Shown here: positions 24,085-32,835 of the stretch, one piece after another
Position numbering within the stretch: position 1 is the stretch's first letter
Layout of the letters: each line of letters begins with the position of its first letter
The notes under the pieces: generated by a model
What the model saw: the letters and a program-made list of their open reading frames with translations, nothing else
Databases searched by the model: none
Told to the model about the DNA's origin: nothing
DNA from: Atrina japonica
Taxonomy: Eukaryota > Mollusca > Bivalvia > Pterioida > Pinnidae
NCBI GenBank assembly: GCA_030159075.1
Contig: BROG01000256.1
Location: forward strand, 62,001-126,000
Length of the DNA stretch: 64,000 bases
Reading direction: 5' to 3'
Program-made: the position numbers and the translations under genes

Positions 24085-24995
24085 GAATATAAAAATTTCA
24101 GATACCAAAGTATTATTCAATAGAATGTCCAGGACATAGATACAAATTCGGTAAAAATGGACAAACACGGACCTCTGGAAACCAAGAGGTGGGACCAGGT
24201 GCCATGGAGGAGTAAACATCCCCTGTCGACCGGTCACACCCGCCGTGAGTCCACGTTCAAGTCCAATGAAACAAGTGAGGAGTGTATCCTCGTCACAACT
24301 GGTACAGACGTATCAACAACCGCCAACGAAAAGGCAACTTAACATTTCACTTAGTGAAACAGAGTAGTCGCAAACAAGACTATTATACCGACCGTAAAAT
24401 TTGCGGAACGTTGACATTAAACGCGGTTTTCGATATCCCTGTGTCAATAATTTGTCAGTGAGTAGTTAACCTCTGTATATGAAATCTTCATATGTTGTGC
24501 ACGCCCTGGCATATCGGATCATTTGTGAAATATAAACTCCATATGCGGGTGACTGAGGGATATTACTACTTAAATGTGGAAAATTTACGATGGGAAAGCC
24601 GAAAATCGTCGCGTTTATCGTATAGCTTTGTTGCTAATTTCCCGTCTGTGTTTATATTAAGTAAAATGTCTAAGTATGAAGCGTGTGTGCTTGATTCTGT
24701 TGTATCTTTAATTTCTAGTTCGCTGGGATATATCGCATTGACATATGTATGAAAATTGTCATTATTAATTGACAAAACGTCGTCGATATATCTAAATGTC
24801 AAATTAAAGGACACCGCTAACTTTTTCTTCTTTTGATTCAGCAGTTTCTGAATGAAGTCTGCTTCGTATGAATAAAGGAACAGGTCGGCCAATAAAGGAG
24901 CACAATTGGTTCCCATAGGAATGCCGACAGTTTGTTGAAAGACCAAGTCTCCGAACATTACAAAAATATTGTCTATTAGAAATTCCAGCATGTTT
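24085..24995 (-). mobile_element. PLE-B copy 2 (5'-truncated)
   Basis: Same order as copy 1: tail, then RT frame on the minus strand. It breaks near 24995, just upstream of the KNMLEFLIDN codons, so it is shorter at the 5' side than copy 1. Flanking duplications could not be identified with confidence. Confidence 0.85.
24316..24993 (-). pseudogene. PLE-B reverse transcriptase, 3' half, one frameshift
   Basis: Shows motif B GIPMGTNCAPLLAD and motif C RYIDDV. The Gln codon mutated in copy 1 is intact here (QKLLNQKKKK is open). A single extra A near 24601 (GCCGAAAATCG against GCCGAAATCG in copy 1) shifts the frame after YDKRDDF, so the C-terminal segment is out of frame. No endonuclease domain follows. 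Confidence 0.85.
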
Positions 24996-25014
24996 TTTTT
25001 CACAAAATTATAGC

Positions 25015-25450
25015 GAAACTGAACTTAAACCGAATATATTACATTTTCAGAGAGACTGGAATTCAACATTGTCAACAGGTGTCCATCTTGGATTTTGATC
25101 TCTCTGAAAACGTAATATATACCTGAGGGGGAACCTCCATAATCAATTTCGAAAAGATTCCTTCAGTACATTTAGACCTCAAAGGCAAACTTCGTGTCAA
25201 ATTTAAACAAGATCCTTTCAGTACTTACTGAGAAATAGGGGTAACATACTTCCTTTGGTCAAAGTCCAAGATGGCCGCCAATCAGCAATGTTGGAATCCA
25301 ATCTATCTGAAAACGGCATATGCACAACTAGACCTCACGAGGGACCTCCATTTCAAATTTCAAAGAGATCCCGTCAGTCCTGTCTGAGAAATAGCAATCT
25401 GTTAAAGGTGGGCTAAATACTACCATCAAAATGTGAATCTGACTAGATCT
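25015..25450. repeat. Unclassified interspersed repeat with internal periodicity
   Basis: Contains repeated variants of the words GATCCYTTCAGTACTTACTG and GAGAAATAG. GAT(T/C)CC(T/C)TTCAGT-type words occur at about 25157, 25212 and 25367, and the outer segments carry CCAAGATGGCCGCCAAT and CTGAAAACGGCATATGCAC. The last two units are about 155 bp apart. No coding capacity is seen. I recognise the wording as typical of a common mollusc repeat but cannot name it. Confidence 0.5.
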
Positions 25451-25609
25451 AAGTGAAAATATACGAGAAACTGCAAAGTTACAAAATTAATTTCAAAAGT
25501 TAAAAGACGTTAAGGTCCAAAGTCAGTCTGACAGAATTAAAGCAAACGGGGGGTTTCGACGCATCACAAGTTCGATCCATCACTCCAGAACAATATACAA
25601 ATTCATTTT

Positions 25610-25860
25610 GGTGGATTCGATATAGCATAAGTTCGTACCAAAAGGTTTCAAATTCTAAGAAAGAATGAACGACGGTGGATTCTTGTTTACATCAGTTCGA
25701 ACTCGAATCACATCGAGAAACGGTACCAGAAAGAAATTACAAGTTTGGACAAAAAGAATTCCAATTCAGAAAACGAACGAACTATGGTGGATTCGAATTT
25801 CAATCAGTTCGAACTCGAATCACATCGCGAAAGGGTGTCAGGCAGAATTCATTTTTGTGA
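25610..25860. repeat. 112-bp tandem duplication, diverged
   Basis: GGTGGATTC starts at 25674 and again at 25786, each followed by CAGTTCGAACTCGAATCACA and then ATCG(A/C)GAAA. A weaker third copy starts at about 25610. The two overlapping 61-codon frames are products of this duplication. Confidence 0.75.
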
Positions 25861-25914
25861 AGTCCATAAGCTTATTAATGCCTTTGGGTCTTTCCGTTTC
25901 GTTTCCGCATCGCT

Positions 25915-26260
25915 TCAATTAGGGTTGTGATCAATAACCACGACTGTCATGTCCTCCCATTTATGACAATCAAGGTTGAAATGGTCATCCACAGGCCTCT
26001 TGAGAGTTTTTTATGGAGGACCCGTAGTTATTGATGCGTCTGCGGAGGTCTCCTTTTTCACCAACATATTGTTTCTGGCAAACTTTGCAAGTGATGAGAT
26101 AGACGATGTTGGTTTTACATGATGTGCTTTGTAGAATCTTATAGCTTCGTCCTGTGGTAGTGCTGCTAAAGATAGTTGTATTGTTGCTGTGTTTGCAAAG
26201 CAGGCATCTGTTATCGTGACAAGTTGTAAAGATGGCCATAGGCAAAAGTTGTCTAATCTG
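25915..26260 (-). pseudogene. PLE-A zinc-finger-like linker and GIY-YIG endonuclease
   Basis: The frame opening near 26245 shows C-x4-C-x2-C ([17 protein letters not shown] spacing), then a GIY-YIG N-terminal strand pair as [15 protein letters not shown] (VYL standing for GIY, YVG for YIG) and an RRR helix start, near 26110-26040. The usual frame is lost after about 25985. In another frame, down to about 25915, VDDHFN and KWEDMTVVVIDHN remain readable, which is the expected C-terminal part. This domain nicks target DNA in active PLEs. An upstream frameshift near 26230 separates it from the RT. Confidence 0.8.
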
Positions 26261-26854
26261 GATCTAACTACCATGTCCTTATGATTTATGGGCAGTCTAA
26301 AGAAAACCAATAGCGGTTCTCTAAAGACATTTACCATTCTATCATTTTTGTGAAGAGATGGCAAATTCTTCCGTGAAATGTCATTAAGGTCCTTCAAGAC
26401 GGGATGGTAAGTAATCACCAAGGGAACTATGCTGCTTTCCATTTTAGATGTATATTTCAGGAGAGTGTTTCTGTCTTTATTGGAAATCTCATCAATTGCA
26501 GTTTGCACAGTCTTAGTTTTGTAGTCTCTGTTACAAAGGTTAGTTTCAGGAGTTGGCTCTGTTCTTGGAATGTGGATGAACAGATTCGACAAAGTCGGTT
26601 GGCTAAACCTTTCGGTATTCCTTTCAAATGTGTGAGATGGATGACAGCTGGTAGACATTAAGTACAGATGGGAACCTGTGGGTTTGGTGTGGAGACTAAA
26701 TGCAATATTTCTATCAACTGGAGTGGATGTGGTATACCAGAAGATGTTTTTGGATTCTGAAATATCCACCGTAAATTTGATGAAATGATGGAACGAGTTC
26801 GTAAATTTGACAAAACTGCCGAGATTATCCCGACCACCAGTCCACTTCATCTCA
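26230..26854 (-). pseudogene. PLE-A reverse transcriptase thumb region
   Basis: A 279-codon open frame starts just downstream of the catalytic motif ([16 protein letters not shown]) and carries HSIKFT-like, [13 protein letters not shown] and [14 protein letters not shown] segments typical of the region after motif C in Penelope RTs. From about 26230 the annotated frame is out of register and its C-terminus is meaningless; the true sequence continues in the endonuclease frame. Confidence 0.8.
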
Positions 26855-26861
26855 ATTTCAT
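26855..26861. repeat. 7-bp target site duplication, left copy
   Basis: ATTTCAT on the plus strand, repeated at 28118-28124. It flanks PLE-B copy 3 and lies inside the codons of PLE-A RT motif C. Confidence 0.75.
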
Positions 26862-28117
26862 AGACGCTTTAAACATTGGCAATGTTCTAAATCATAAAAA
26901 GTTCAGTCCTGTATTCCACCATATTTTAAACTGAAGACCACGCCTTGCATTTCATATAGCTATACACCTAGCATCGCATCCAAGCTATTCAATTACAAAT
27001 AGGTTTTGCAGTGCCTAGACATCAACCATCTTCTACACAACACTGTCACATGTTCATGTGCTTCATCTCCTTTCAAATACAATACTATCGGGCATGTCAT
27101 TACCGGCGACGTTTCTATTGTTGAAAATGAAAGCCTCAAAAATCTTATTTTAAGGGGCCCTAAATACCAGGAAGCCCGTTCTTTTAATTGGCGTCAGAAT
27201 TTCAGTTTGTTTATGGATTCTGTCGAAGATTATGCCAGCCGATGGGCCAAACATGAAGACTAGAACCAGACACTTTGTCTGAATGGCTGAAAGCCATACG
27301 ATGGTTGATAAAATCTAAAAACTTAAAGGGACTATGAAAACACATTATCCCTCTGTATTTAGTGATCCAGAAGTAGTACCTGAACTGGAAAGATTACATG
27401 ACAAGTATGTACTGGTACCAGCAGACAAAGCCTCAAATAATATAGTTTTTATTTGTAAGGCACATCACTATGATTGTTATTAGAAGAACTTGGGTTTAAT
27501 ACGAATTCTGGAAATCCTACATACACACGTAGCTCACTTTCAAATGACGAGATCCTTCAAAATCACGTGTCCGTATTACACTCATTTGATATACCTACAA
27601 CGGAGACCGATTTCGAGCTACCACATTTATACTGGGTACCTAAACTTCATAAAATCCCATATAAGCAAAGATACATAGCAGGATCCAGCAAATGTTCTAC
27701 CAAATCTTTATCTTTACTCCCTACCAAGATATTGACAGCCGTTAAGGAGAAACTTCAACAATACTGTACAGTTGCTTATTCCAGAAGCGGTGTAAATCAG
27801 ATGTGGATACTTAAAAATTCTTAACTCAGACGTCTGTACCAATTGTGACGAGGATACACTCCTCACGTGTTTCATTGGACTTGACTGTGGACTCACGGCG
27901 GGTGTGACCGGTCGACAGGGGATGCTTACTCCTCCATGGCACCTGATCCCACCTCTTGGTTTCCAGAGGTCCGTGTATGTCAATTTTTACCGGATTTGTA
28001 TCTATGTCCTGGACATTCTATTGATTTATTCTTTGGTATCTGAAATTTTTATATTTATAAGCAAGAAGTAAAGACCAGTTGATCAACAGGGATGCTAACT
28101 TGTTTTATATTTTTTAT
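26862..28117 (+). mobile_element. PLE-B copy 3, inserted in PLE-A, internally deleted
   Basis: Plus-strand element of about 1256 bp. The 5' part encodes the region between the (missing) N-terminus and the RT palm. At about 27822 the frame jumps straight into the 3' tail (ACGTCTGTACCAATTGTGAC onward), losing RT motifs A, B and C. The tail then runs through CTCCTCCATGGCACC and GGTATCTGAAATTTTTATAT to an AT-rich terminus with about 60 extra bases not seen in other copies. Both ends meet the ATTTCAT direct repeat. Confidence 0.8.
26940..27824 (+). pseudogene. PLE-B N-terminal region (CxC motif to RT fingers), frameshifted
   Basis: Readable in pieces: SYTPSIASKLFNYK, a CSC (CxC) motif followed by GHVITGDVSIVEN, then RGPKY and RSFNWRQNF; after a stop at about 27262, TLSEWLKAIR, HYPSVF and VPADKASNNIVF; after another shift at about 27478, LEELGFNTNSGN, LPHLYWVPKLHKIPYK and IAGSSKCSTKSLSL; ending at MWILKNS. 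The CxC motif and the DK-containing block upstream of the RT are features described for PLEs whose GIY-YIG is moved to the N-terminus (Naiad/Chlamys/Hydra types). The endonuclease itself would lie further 5' and is absent here. Confidence 0.75.
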
Positions 28118-28124
28118 ATTTCAT
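28118..28124. repeat. 7-bp target site duplication, right copy
   Basis: ATTTCAT on the plus strand, partner of 26855-26861. Confidence 0.75.
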
Positions 28125-28485
28125 CAATAAAACGTAGCAAGCTAAGGCGCACAAAAGGCGATTGGTCTAGCAGATTACGTTCCCCATGAGGGCATTGGCA
28201 TAAGAAGGAGCCATTTTAGTACCCATTACAGTGCAACTAATCTGCAGGTAGTGTTCTCCATTAAATATGAAGTTGTTGAATTTTAAAACATGTTCCAGAA
28301 GCTTGTCTAGGGATGATGTAGGGGGCGTTTGATTTCTTTGTCTCCCAGACTTCTCTGCAAGCTTTAATGCCTACATCGTGTGGGATATTAGTGTATAAAG
28401 ATGTAACATCCATCGTCACTAGAAGAGTATCAACTGGAAGGTTAGAGGACGGAGTTTTGTACAAATAATCCGTGGTGTCTTTCAA
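28118..28485 (-). pseudogene. PLE-A reverse transcriptase palm (motifs A, B, start of C)
   Basis: Motif [18 protein letters not shown], with the catalytic Asp codon at about 28408-28410. Motif [17 protein letters not shown] at about 28180-28228, in a shifted frame. Start of motif C: LRFIDEI at 28117-28137, where the second Asp of the expected FIDD is a Glu codon. The insertion point of PLE-B copy 3 lies in these codons. Confidence 0.85.
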
Positions 28486-28499
28486 ATGTAAAATTGAAG

Positions 28500-28685
28500 A
28501 AGTACCAATCGATAATTAAAACTCAAGTCAATTATAACACGACGAATTAGATGTGTAAATGGTTTCAACATGAAGAACAATTGCTAATCCCAAACGGGAT
28601 AAGACCAGGTGTCCGGAAGGAGTCAGCGTCATCTGCTGGCATGCCACATCCGTCGCAAACGTTCCATGGAAACCTAAGATGGCAA
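28500..28685 (-). mobile_element. Insertion in PLE-A, tail-like fragment
   Basis: About 185 bp separates the fingers frame (ending LRPHAESF) from the palm frame (starting KDTTDYLYK), which are normally adjacent. The inserted DNA contains GGATAAGACCAGGTGTCCGG, AAGGAGTCAGCGTC and CCACATCCGTCGC. Their order resembles an old copy of the PLE-B tail on the minus strand (GGATCAGGTGCCATGGAGGA and onward). Identity is low, so the assignment is tentative. Confidence 0.4.
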
Positions 28686-28689
28686 AACT

Positions 28690-29013
28690 TTCTGCATGCG
28701 GACGGAGGTATAAATCAAGAAATTCCTTTATATTTCCCGTGGGATGTCCAATGGCACTGACAACAGGGCGTCCAGGCATGTCCATGTTATGGATTTTGGG
28801 AAGCAGATAGAATTGTCCAGGTCTACAGTTGGTAGGGAGAAGTTTGTGGTAGACGTTGTCACCTATTTCTTGTTTTTCGTACATTTCTGTTAGAGTTTCG
28901 GTGATTTCCTTGGCAAATTTCTGAGTAGGTTCAGGGTCGAGCTTTACATAAAATTTCTCATCTGACAATTGTCTCTGAGCTTCAGCCATATACGTCTCTT
29001 TGTCCAGTACCAC
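28690..29013 (-). pseudogene. PLE-A reverse transcriptase fingers
   Basis: Open frame with [18 protein letters not shown], then [19 protein letters not shown] and [19 protein letters not shown]. The PKIH and GRPVVS motifs are hallmarks of Penelope-type RTs. The frame runs into the insertion at 28685. Confidence 0.85.
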
Positions 29014-29549
29014 TACTGTAGACCCTTTGTCTGATTTTTTATGACAATGTCATCACGGTGTTTGAGAGATTGCAATGCAGACTTTTACTCCTTGTTCAAA
29101 TTGTCTGGAGTATGTTGCGGTTTCTATATCATGATCATCTGCTTCTATGTAAGCTTCCAGAGCCCCGCATTTACCCGGTGGTGGTTCCCAATCACTTTTA
29201 GGTGTATATAGTTTATGGTGTTCTAAATTATAGAGGGTGACTTGGGTTGAATCTATTGTCTACGAGTATTTGCGAGTAACGTGCTCGAGTGTCCTATCTA
29301 ATTTACTGGTCATTAATTCCGCGAGAGGTCGGACAAAAATTTAGCCCATTAGAGAGGAGGTAAATTTTGGCATAAGAAAGTGTGGCGCTCGAGGCATTCA
29401 ACACCGGACAAGCAGGAGCGTCGGATATGTTATTGGATGTGTCAACTTTCTTCCGCTTAAAACGTCTGCAACGGGAGACCTTGCTAAAAATCAAGCTGAG
29501 GCCGAGTCTACACTTTGGACTTAATGTTCCGAATCAGATGAACACCATT

Positions 29550-29895
29550 TCTAGAGAATTTTTAGTTTGTGTTTTACGGAGTTTAAAAGAAAGGGCCAAG
29601 GTACATGTGTCAGTAATACTGGCAGCTTCTTTAAACTCCGACTGGGTACTGGATTTTTTTCAAATATGACTCCAGCCTTAGTAGATATATAACCCTTCAA
29701 TTGCCCTAACTTGTGAACGTCCCAAGAAAGACAGAGTAACATAAGTCGTTTATAGCAGTCCCTAAGAATGGAATCCAAGCGACCTGAAAACTTCTTAGAG
29801 ATGGGCCCTATATTTAGCGATATTTTTAAGGTGAAACCCTTAGGTAGGATGCCATGTTCAAGGTATATATCTAGATTTTAAAGGACAAAACGCTA
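29550..29895 (-). pseudogene. PLE-A N-terminal region
   Basis: The frame ending near 29551 contains LDSILRDCYKRLMLLCLSWD and LGQLKGYISTKAGVIFEK, followed by a shift. Upstream sequence to about 29895 reads FTLKISPN- and GPISKKFSG-like segments, again with shifts. No domain name can be given, but continuity with the RT places it as the 5' part of PLE-A. Confidence 0.55.
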
Positions 29896-29905
29896 AATTT
29901 GCGTC

Positions 29906-30006
<101 letters not shown>

Positions 30007-30106
30007 CCTGTTCCGCATGATAGCACATTATTGTAAGAAGTATGGCAATCAAGGAAAATTGCTTTGCACATACAATGTTTTTGGTTGTTTTATTTTTTAT
30101 ATATAT

Positions 30107-30107
<1 letters not shown>

Positions 30108-30140
<33 letters not shown>
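30108..30140. repeat. (GT)n microsatellite
   Basis: About 33 bases of GT after a short TATATA run. Confidence 0.95.
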
Positions 30141-30142
<2 letters not shown>

Positions 30143-30459
30143 ATTTCACAAAATATATACCAGTTTATATGTACTAAAGTGACGACAAGCGGAGAAGAGA
30201 TGTTCTACCTTTATACAGATTATGAAAGTTCGAAAATATTAGGTATGCATGAAAACACCTTACAGTCTCATGTACTTTTCAATTTTGATGAAATACCAAA
30301 AAGATTGAATATAGCATATAAATAAAACTTAAATTTGCATTACTTTCAAATATACCGGTCAATGTCGTGTATTTATTGTTTACATCGTTGCATTACTTAA
30401 GATAATTGAAGTCGGACTAAATAAGTAGATTCTTTATAGAAGACTACTGATAACTGATT

Positions 30460-31415
30460 ATCCAACTGAGGTACCAAGGCAAATAGAGTCCAACTAGGTA
30501 CTTAAAGATACCTAGGCAAAGACCCACCAGGTACTTAAATATACCTAGGCAGAGTCCCACCAGGTACTTAAAGGTACTTAGGCAGAGTCCCGCCAGGTAC
30601 TTAAAGAAACATAGGCAAATAGAGTCCCTTAAGGTACTTAAAGATACCTAGGTAGAGTCCCACCAGTAACATAAAGATACCTAGGCAAATAGAGTCCCAC
30701 CAGAAACATAAAGGTACATAGGTAAATAGAGTCCCACCAGGTACTTAAAGGTACTTAGGCAGAGTCCCACCAGGTACTTAAAGAAACATAGGCAAATAGA
30801 GTCCCTTCAGGTACTTAAAGATACTTAGGTAGAGTCCCACCAGTAACATAAAGATACCTAGGCAAATAGAGTCCCACCAGAAACATTAAGGTACATAGGT
30901 AAATAGAGTCCCACCAGGTACTTAAAGGTACCTAGCTAAATAGAGTTTTACTAGGTATTTATAGGTAACTACGCAGGGTCCTACCAGGTACTTAAAGGTA
31001 CGTAGCCAAATAGATTTCAAACAGGTACTTAAAGGTACCTAGGCAAATAGAGTCCAACCAAGTTCTTAAAGATACCTAGGTAAATAGAGTCCCACCAGGT
31101 ACTTAAAGATACCTAGCTAAATGGAGTTTCACTTGGTAGCTAAAGGTACTCACGCAGGGTCCTACCAGGTACTTAAAGGTAGCTACGCAAAAAGAGTCCC
31201 ACCTGGTACTTAAAGGTACCCAGGTAAATAGAGTCCCGCTAAGTACTTAAAGGTATCTAGCTAAATAGAGTCCCACTAGGTATTAAAGGTACCTAGGTAG
31301 GGTCCCTTTAAGTACCTTGTTGGACTATTTACCTAGGTACCGTTCAGTACCTGGTGAGACTATTTGCATATGTACCTTTAGGTACCTAGGCAGAGTCCCA
31401 CCAGGTACTTAAAGT
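30460..31415. repeat. 37-bp minisatellite with 177-bp higher-order repeat and inverted end
   Basis: Basic unit of about 37 bp: AGGTACTTAAAGGTACCTAG plus GCAAATAGAGTCCCACC. Units vary by loss of the AAATAG part. A 177-bp block is duplicated: the CCAGGTACTTAAAGAAACAT variant occurs at 30594 and again at 30771 with matching neighbours. From about 31303 the units run in reverse orientation (CTTTAAGTACC, then GGACTATTTACCTAGGTACC), and orientation returns by about 31380. Each unit contains the palindromes GGTACC and CCTAGG. Confidence 0.92.
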
Positions 31416-31584
31416 GGCCCAGTAGAAATACCATTCCGCTCTTAAATACGAATTGTTTCCATTAGCACGTAATCTTCCTTGGCATTTTATGTGGGAAAGT
31501 ATATCTATCTATATGCGGAATGTCGAGCAAAATATCAAAATATAAAAACACAATAAAAGTTATACTTTTTTAAAGACTGACAAT

Positions 31585-31632
31585 CGCTCAAAACGATCGC
31601 ATTTGATACTACGACTTATTCAGCTGAACTCG
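31585..31632 (-). ncRNA. Hammerhead-like ribozyme motif, copy 8
   Basis: On the minus strand: GTTCAG, CTGAATA (core changed), 13 nt, AATGC, GATC, GTT and TTGAGC. Distal half well kept, core decayed. Confidence 0.35.
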
Positions 31633-31810
31633 AATTTAAGATTGAGGAATGGGTCAAAAAGAAAAAAATGGTGTTACAAACTAAAACATTCGCCATAACA
31701 TGTTGACTAGTATGATCCTAATTTTCAACAGGATTAGACAAACGGTAATCAAAGGAACTACCTAAATATTAAAAACATAAAGAGCAGTTTTGCTTTAAAA
31801 AAACACAATT

Positions 31811-31860
31811 AATGCTCAAAACGATCATTCCTGTAACAAAACTTCATCAGTTGATCTCGA
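31811..31860 (-). ncRNA. Hammerhead-like ribozyme motif, copy 9
   Basis: On the minus strand: GATCAA, CTGATGA intact, 13 nt (AGTTTTGTTACAG), then GAATGATC with one base lost relative to GAAACGATC, GTT and TTGAGC. Confidence 0.4.
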
Positions 31861-32783
31861 ATCTAAAATAAATATAGAGTTCCGAAAGAAAAAATGGTAC
31901 ATCACAAGGCAAAATGATAAATATAAACGAATTACGAAATCCGTCTATGAGTTTATACCACTGTAAAATGATGGTCATCGTAGCTTTTGGGGAGCTTTTA
32001 ATCTAAAATCTTTATTCATACGAAATATAACATAAATATAAACATAATCAACTGATAGCGAGACATCATTTTCTGGGTTTATGTATACTCTCGAGGACTC
32101 TAACAGTCTACCGGCAGATCCGACAATGCAGTGGCTGTGAATATTATAAATATAAAACTAAAATTATAGTTTTGCTAAAAGGAAAAGAGCCAAAACAAAT
32201 GTTCAAGATACGACTGTCTATATCTACCACCCTGACCTTGTCATTATACAGGAGACCATTTTGTTACCCCCTACCCTGCAATTATCATTTTGATTTTTCC
32301 ATACGAGTTATATTGAGGAGAGTAGAAGACCAAGGTTGTTAAATCGGAAGTACCCGGTGATATGTTCGGTGGGGTGGTGTAAAAAATGTATATTGCCAGT
32401 ATAGTCCTACTCTAGACTGACGAGTTATGTCCCCTTGTTCTATGTACCTTGATCCCTTACTCGAATGATTAACAGCGCCCTATTTCGGTCAAAGTCCCTC
32501 CAGTTAATGTAGTGAGCGAAATATAACCACTAATTTATTCGGGTTACTTGATCCCGATCTCTTGAGACAGAACGCGTAAGTCCAGATCTATATACCTCAT
32601 CTTTATTACATGCATGTGTATTCATACTCGTAACTTTGTATTGCACTGCAGTTGGATCAGACAATCCACTTGAACTACTTCTATTCATCCACAATATCTG
32701 TTAACGTCGCGAAAAGAAAAATGAATTTTGAATTTGTGTACACGATAACATTAATACTATGCATGTGACAAAACAAAACCTCA

Positions 32784-32784
<1 letters not shown>
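31861..32784. other. AT-rich DNA, possible further PLE-B terminal debris
   Basis: The first 100 bp (TTCCGAAAGAAAAAATGGTA, CACAAGGCAAAATGATAAA) resembles sequence next to the hammerhead-like motifs at 340, 19600 and 21960. Nothing else was recognised. Confidence 0.35.

Positions 32785-32834
<50 letters not shown>
32785..32834. repeat. Poly-G tract of 50
   Basis: Fifty uninterrupted G residues. Could form G-quadruplexes; length is uncertain in any assembly. Confidence 0.95.

Positions 32835-32835
<1 letters not shown>

Larger units (their letters stand above)
25915..29895 (-). mobile_element. PLE-A: Penelope-like element with C-terminal GIY-YIG, interrupted
   Basis: Minus-strand element, 5' end near 29895 (abutting an AT microsatellite) and 3' end near 25915. 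Order: an N-terminal region (about 29895-29550), RT fingers (29013-28690), RT palm motifs A and B (28485-28180), motif C split by an insertion, thumb (26870-26230), zinc-finger-like cysteines and GIY-YIG endonuclease (26245-25915). Several frameshifts and stops make it dead. It is broken by PLE-B copy 3 (26862-28117) and by a second insertion at about 28500-28685. Confidence 0.85.

Noticed and set aside
30460..31415. Possible CRISPR-like array of short repeats
   Set aside because: Repeats are contiguous without unique spacers, and the context is eukaryotic; it is a minisatellite. The same applies to the 43-, 22- and 53-bp arrays.
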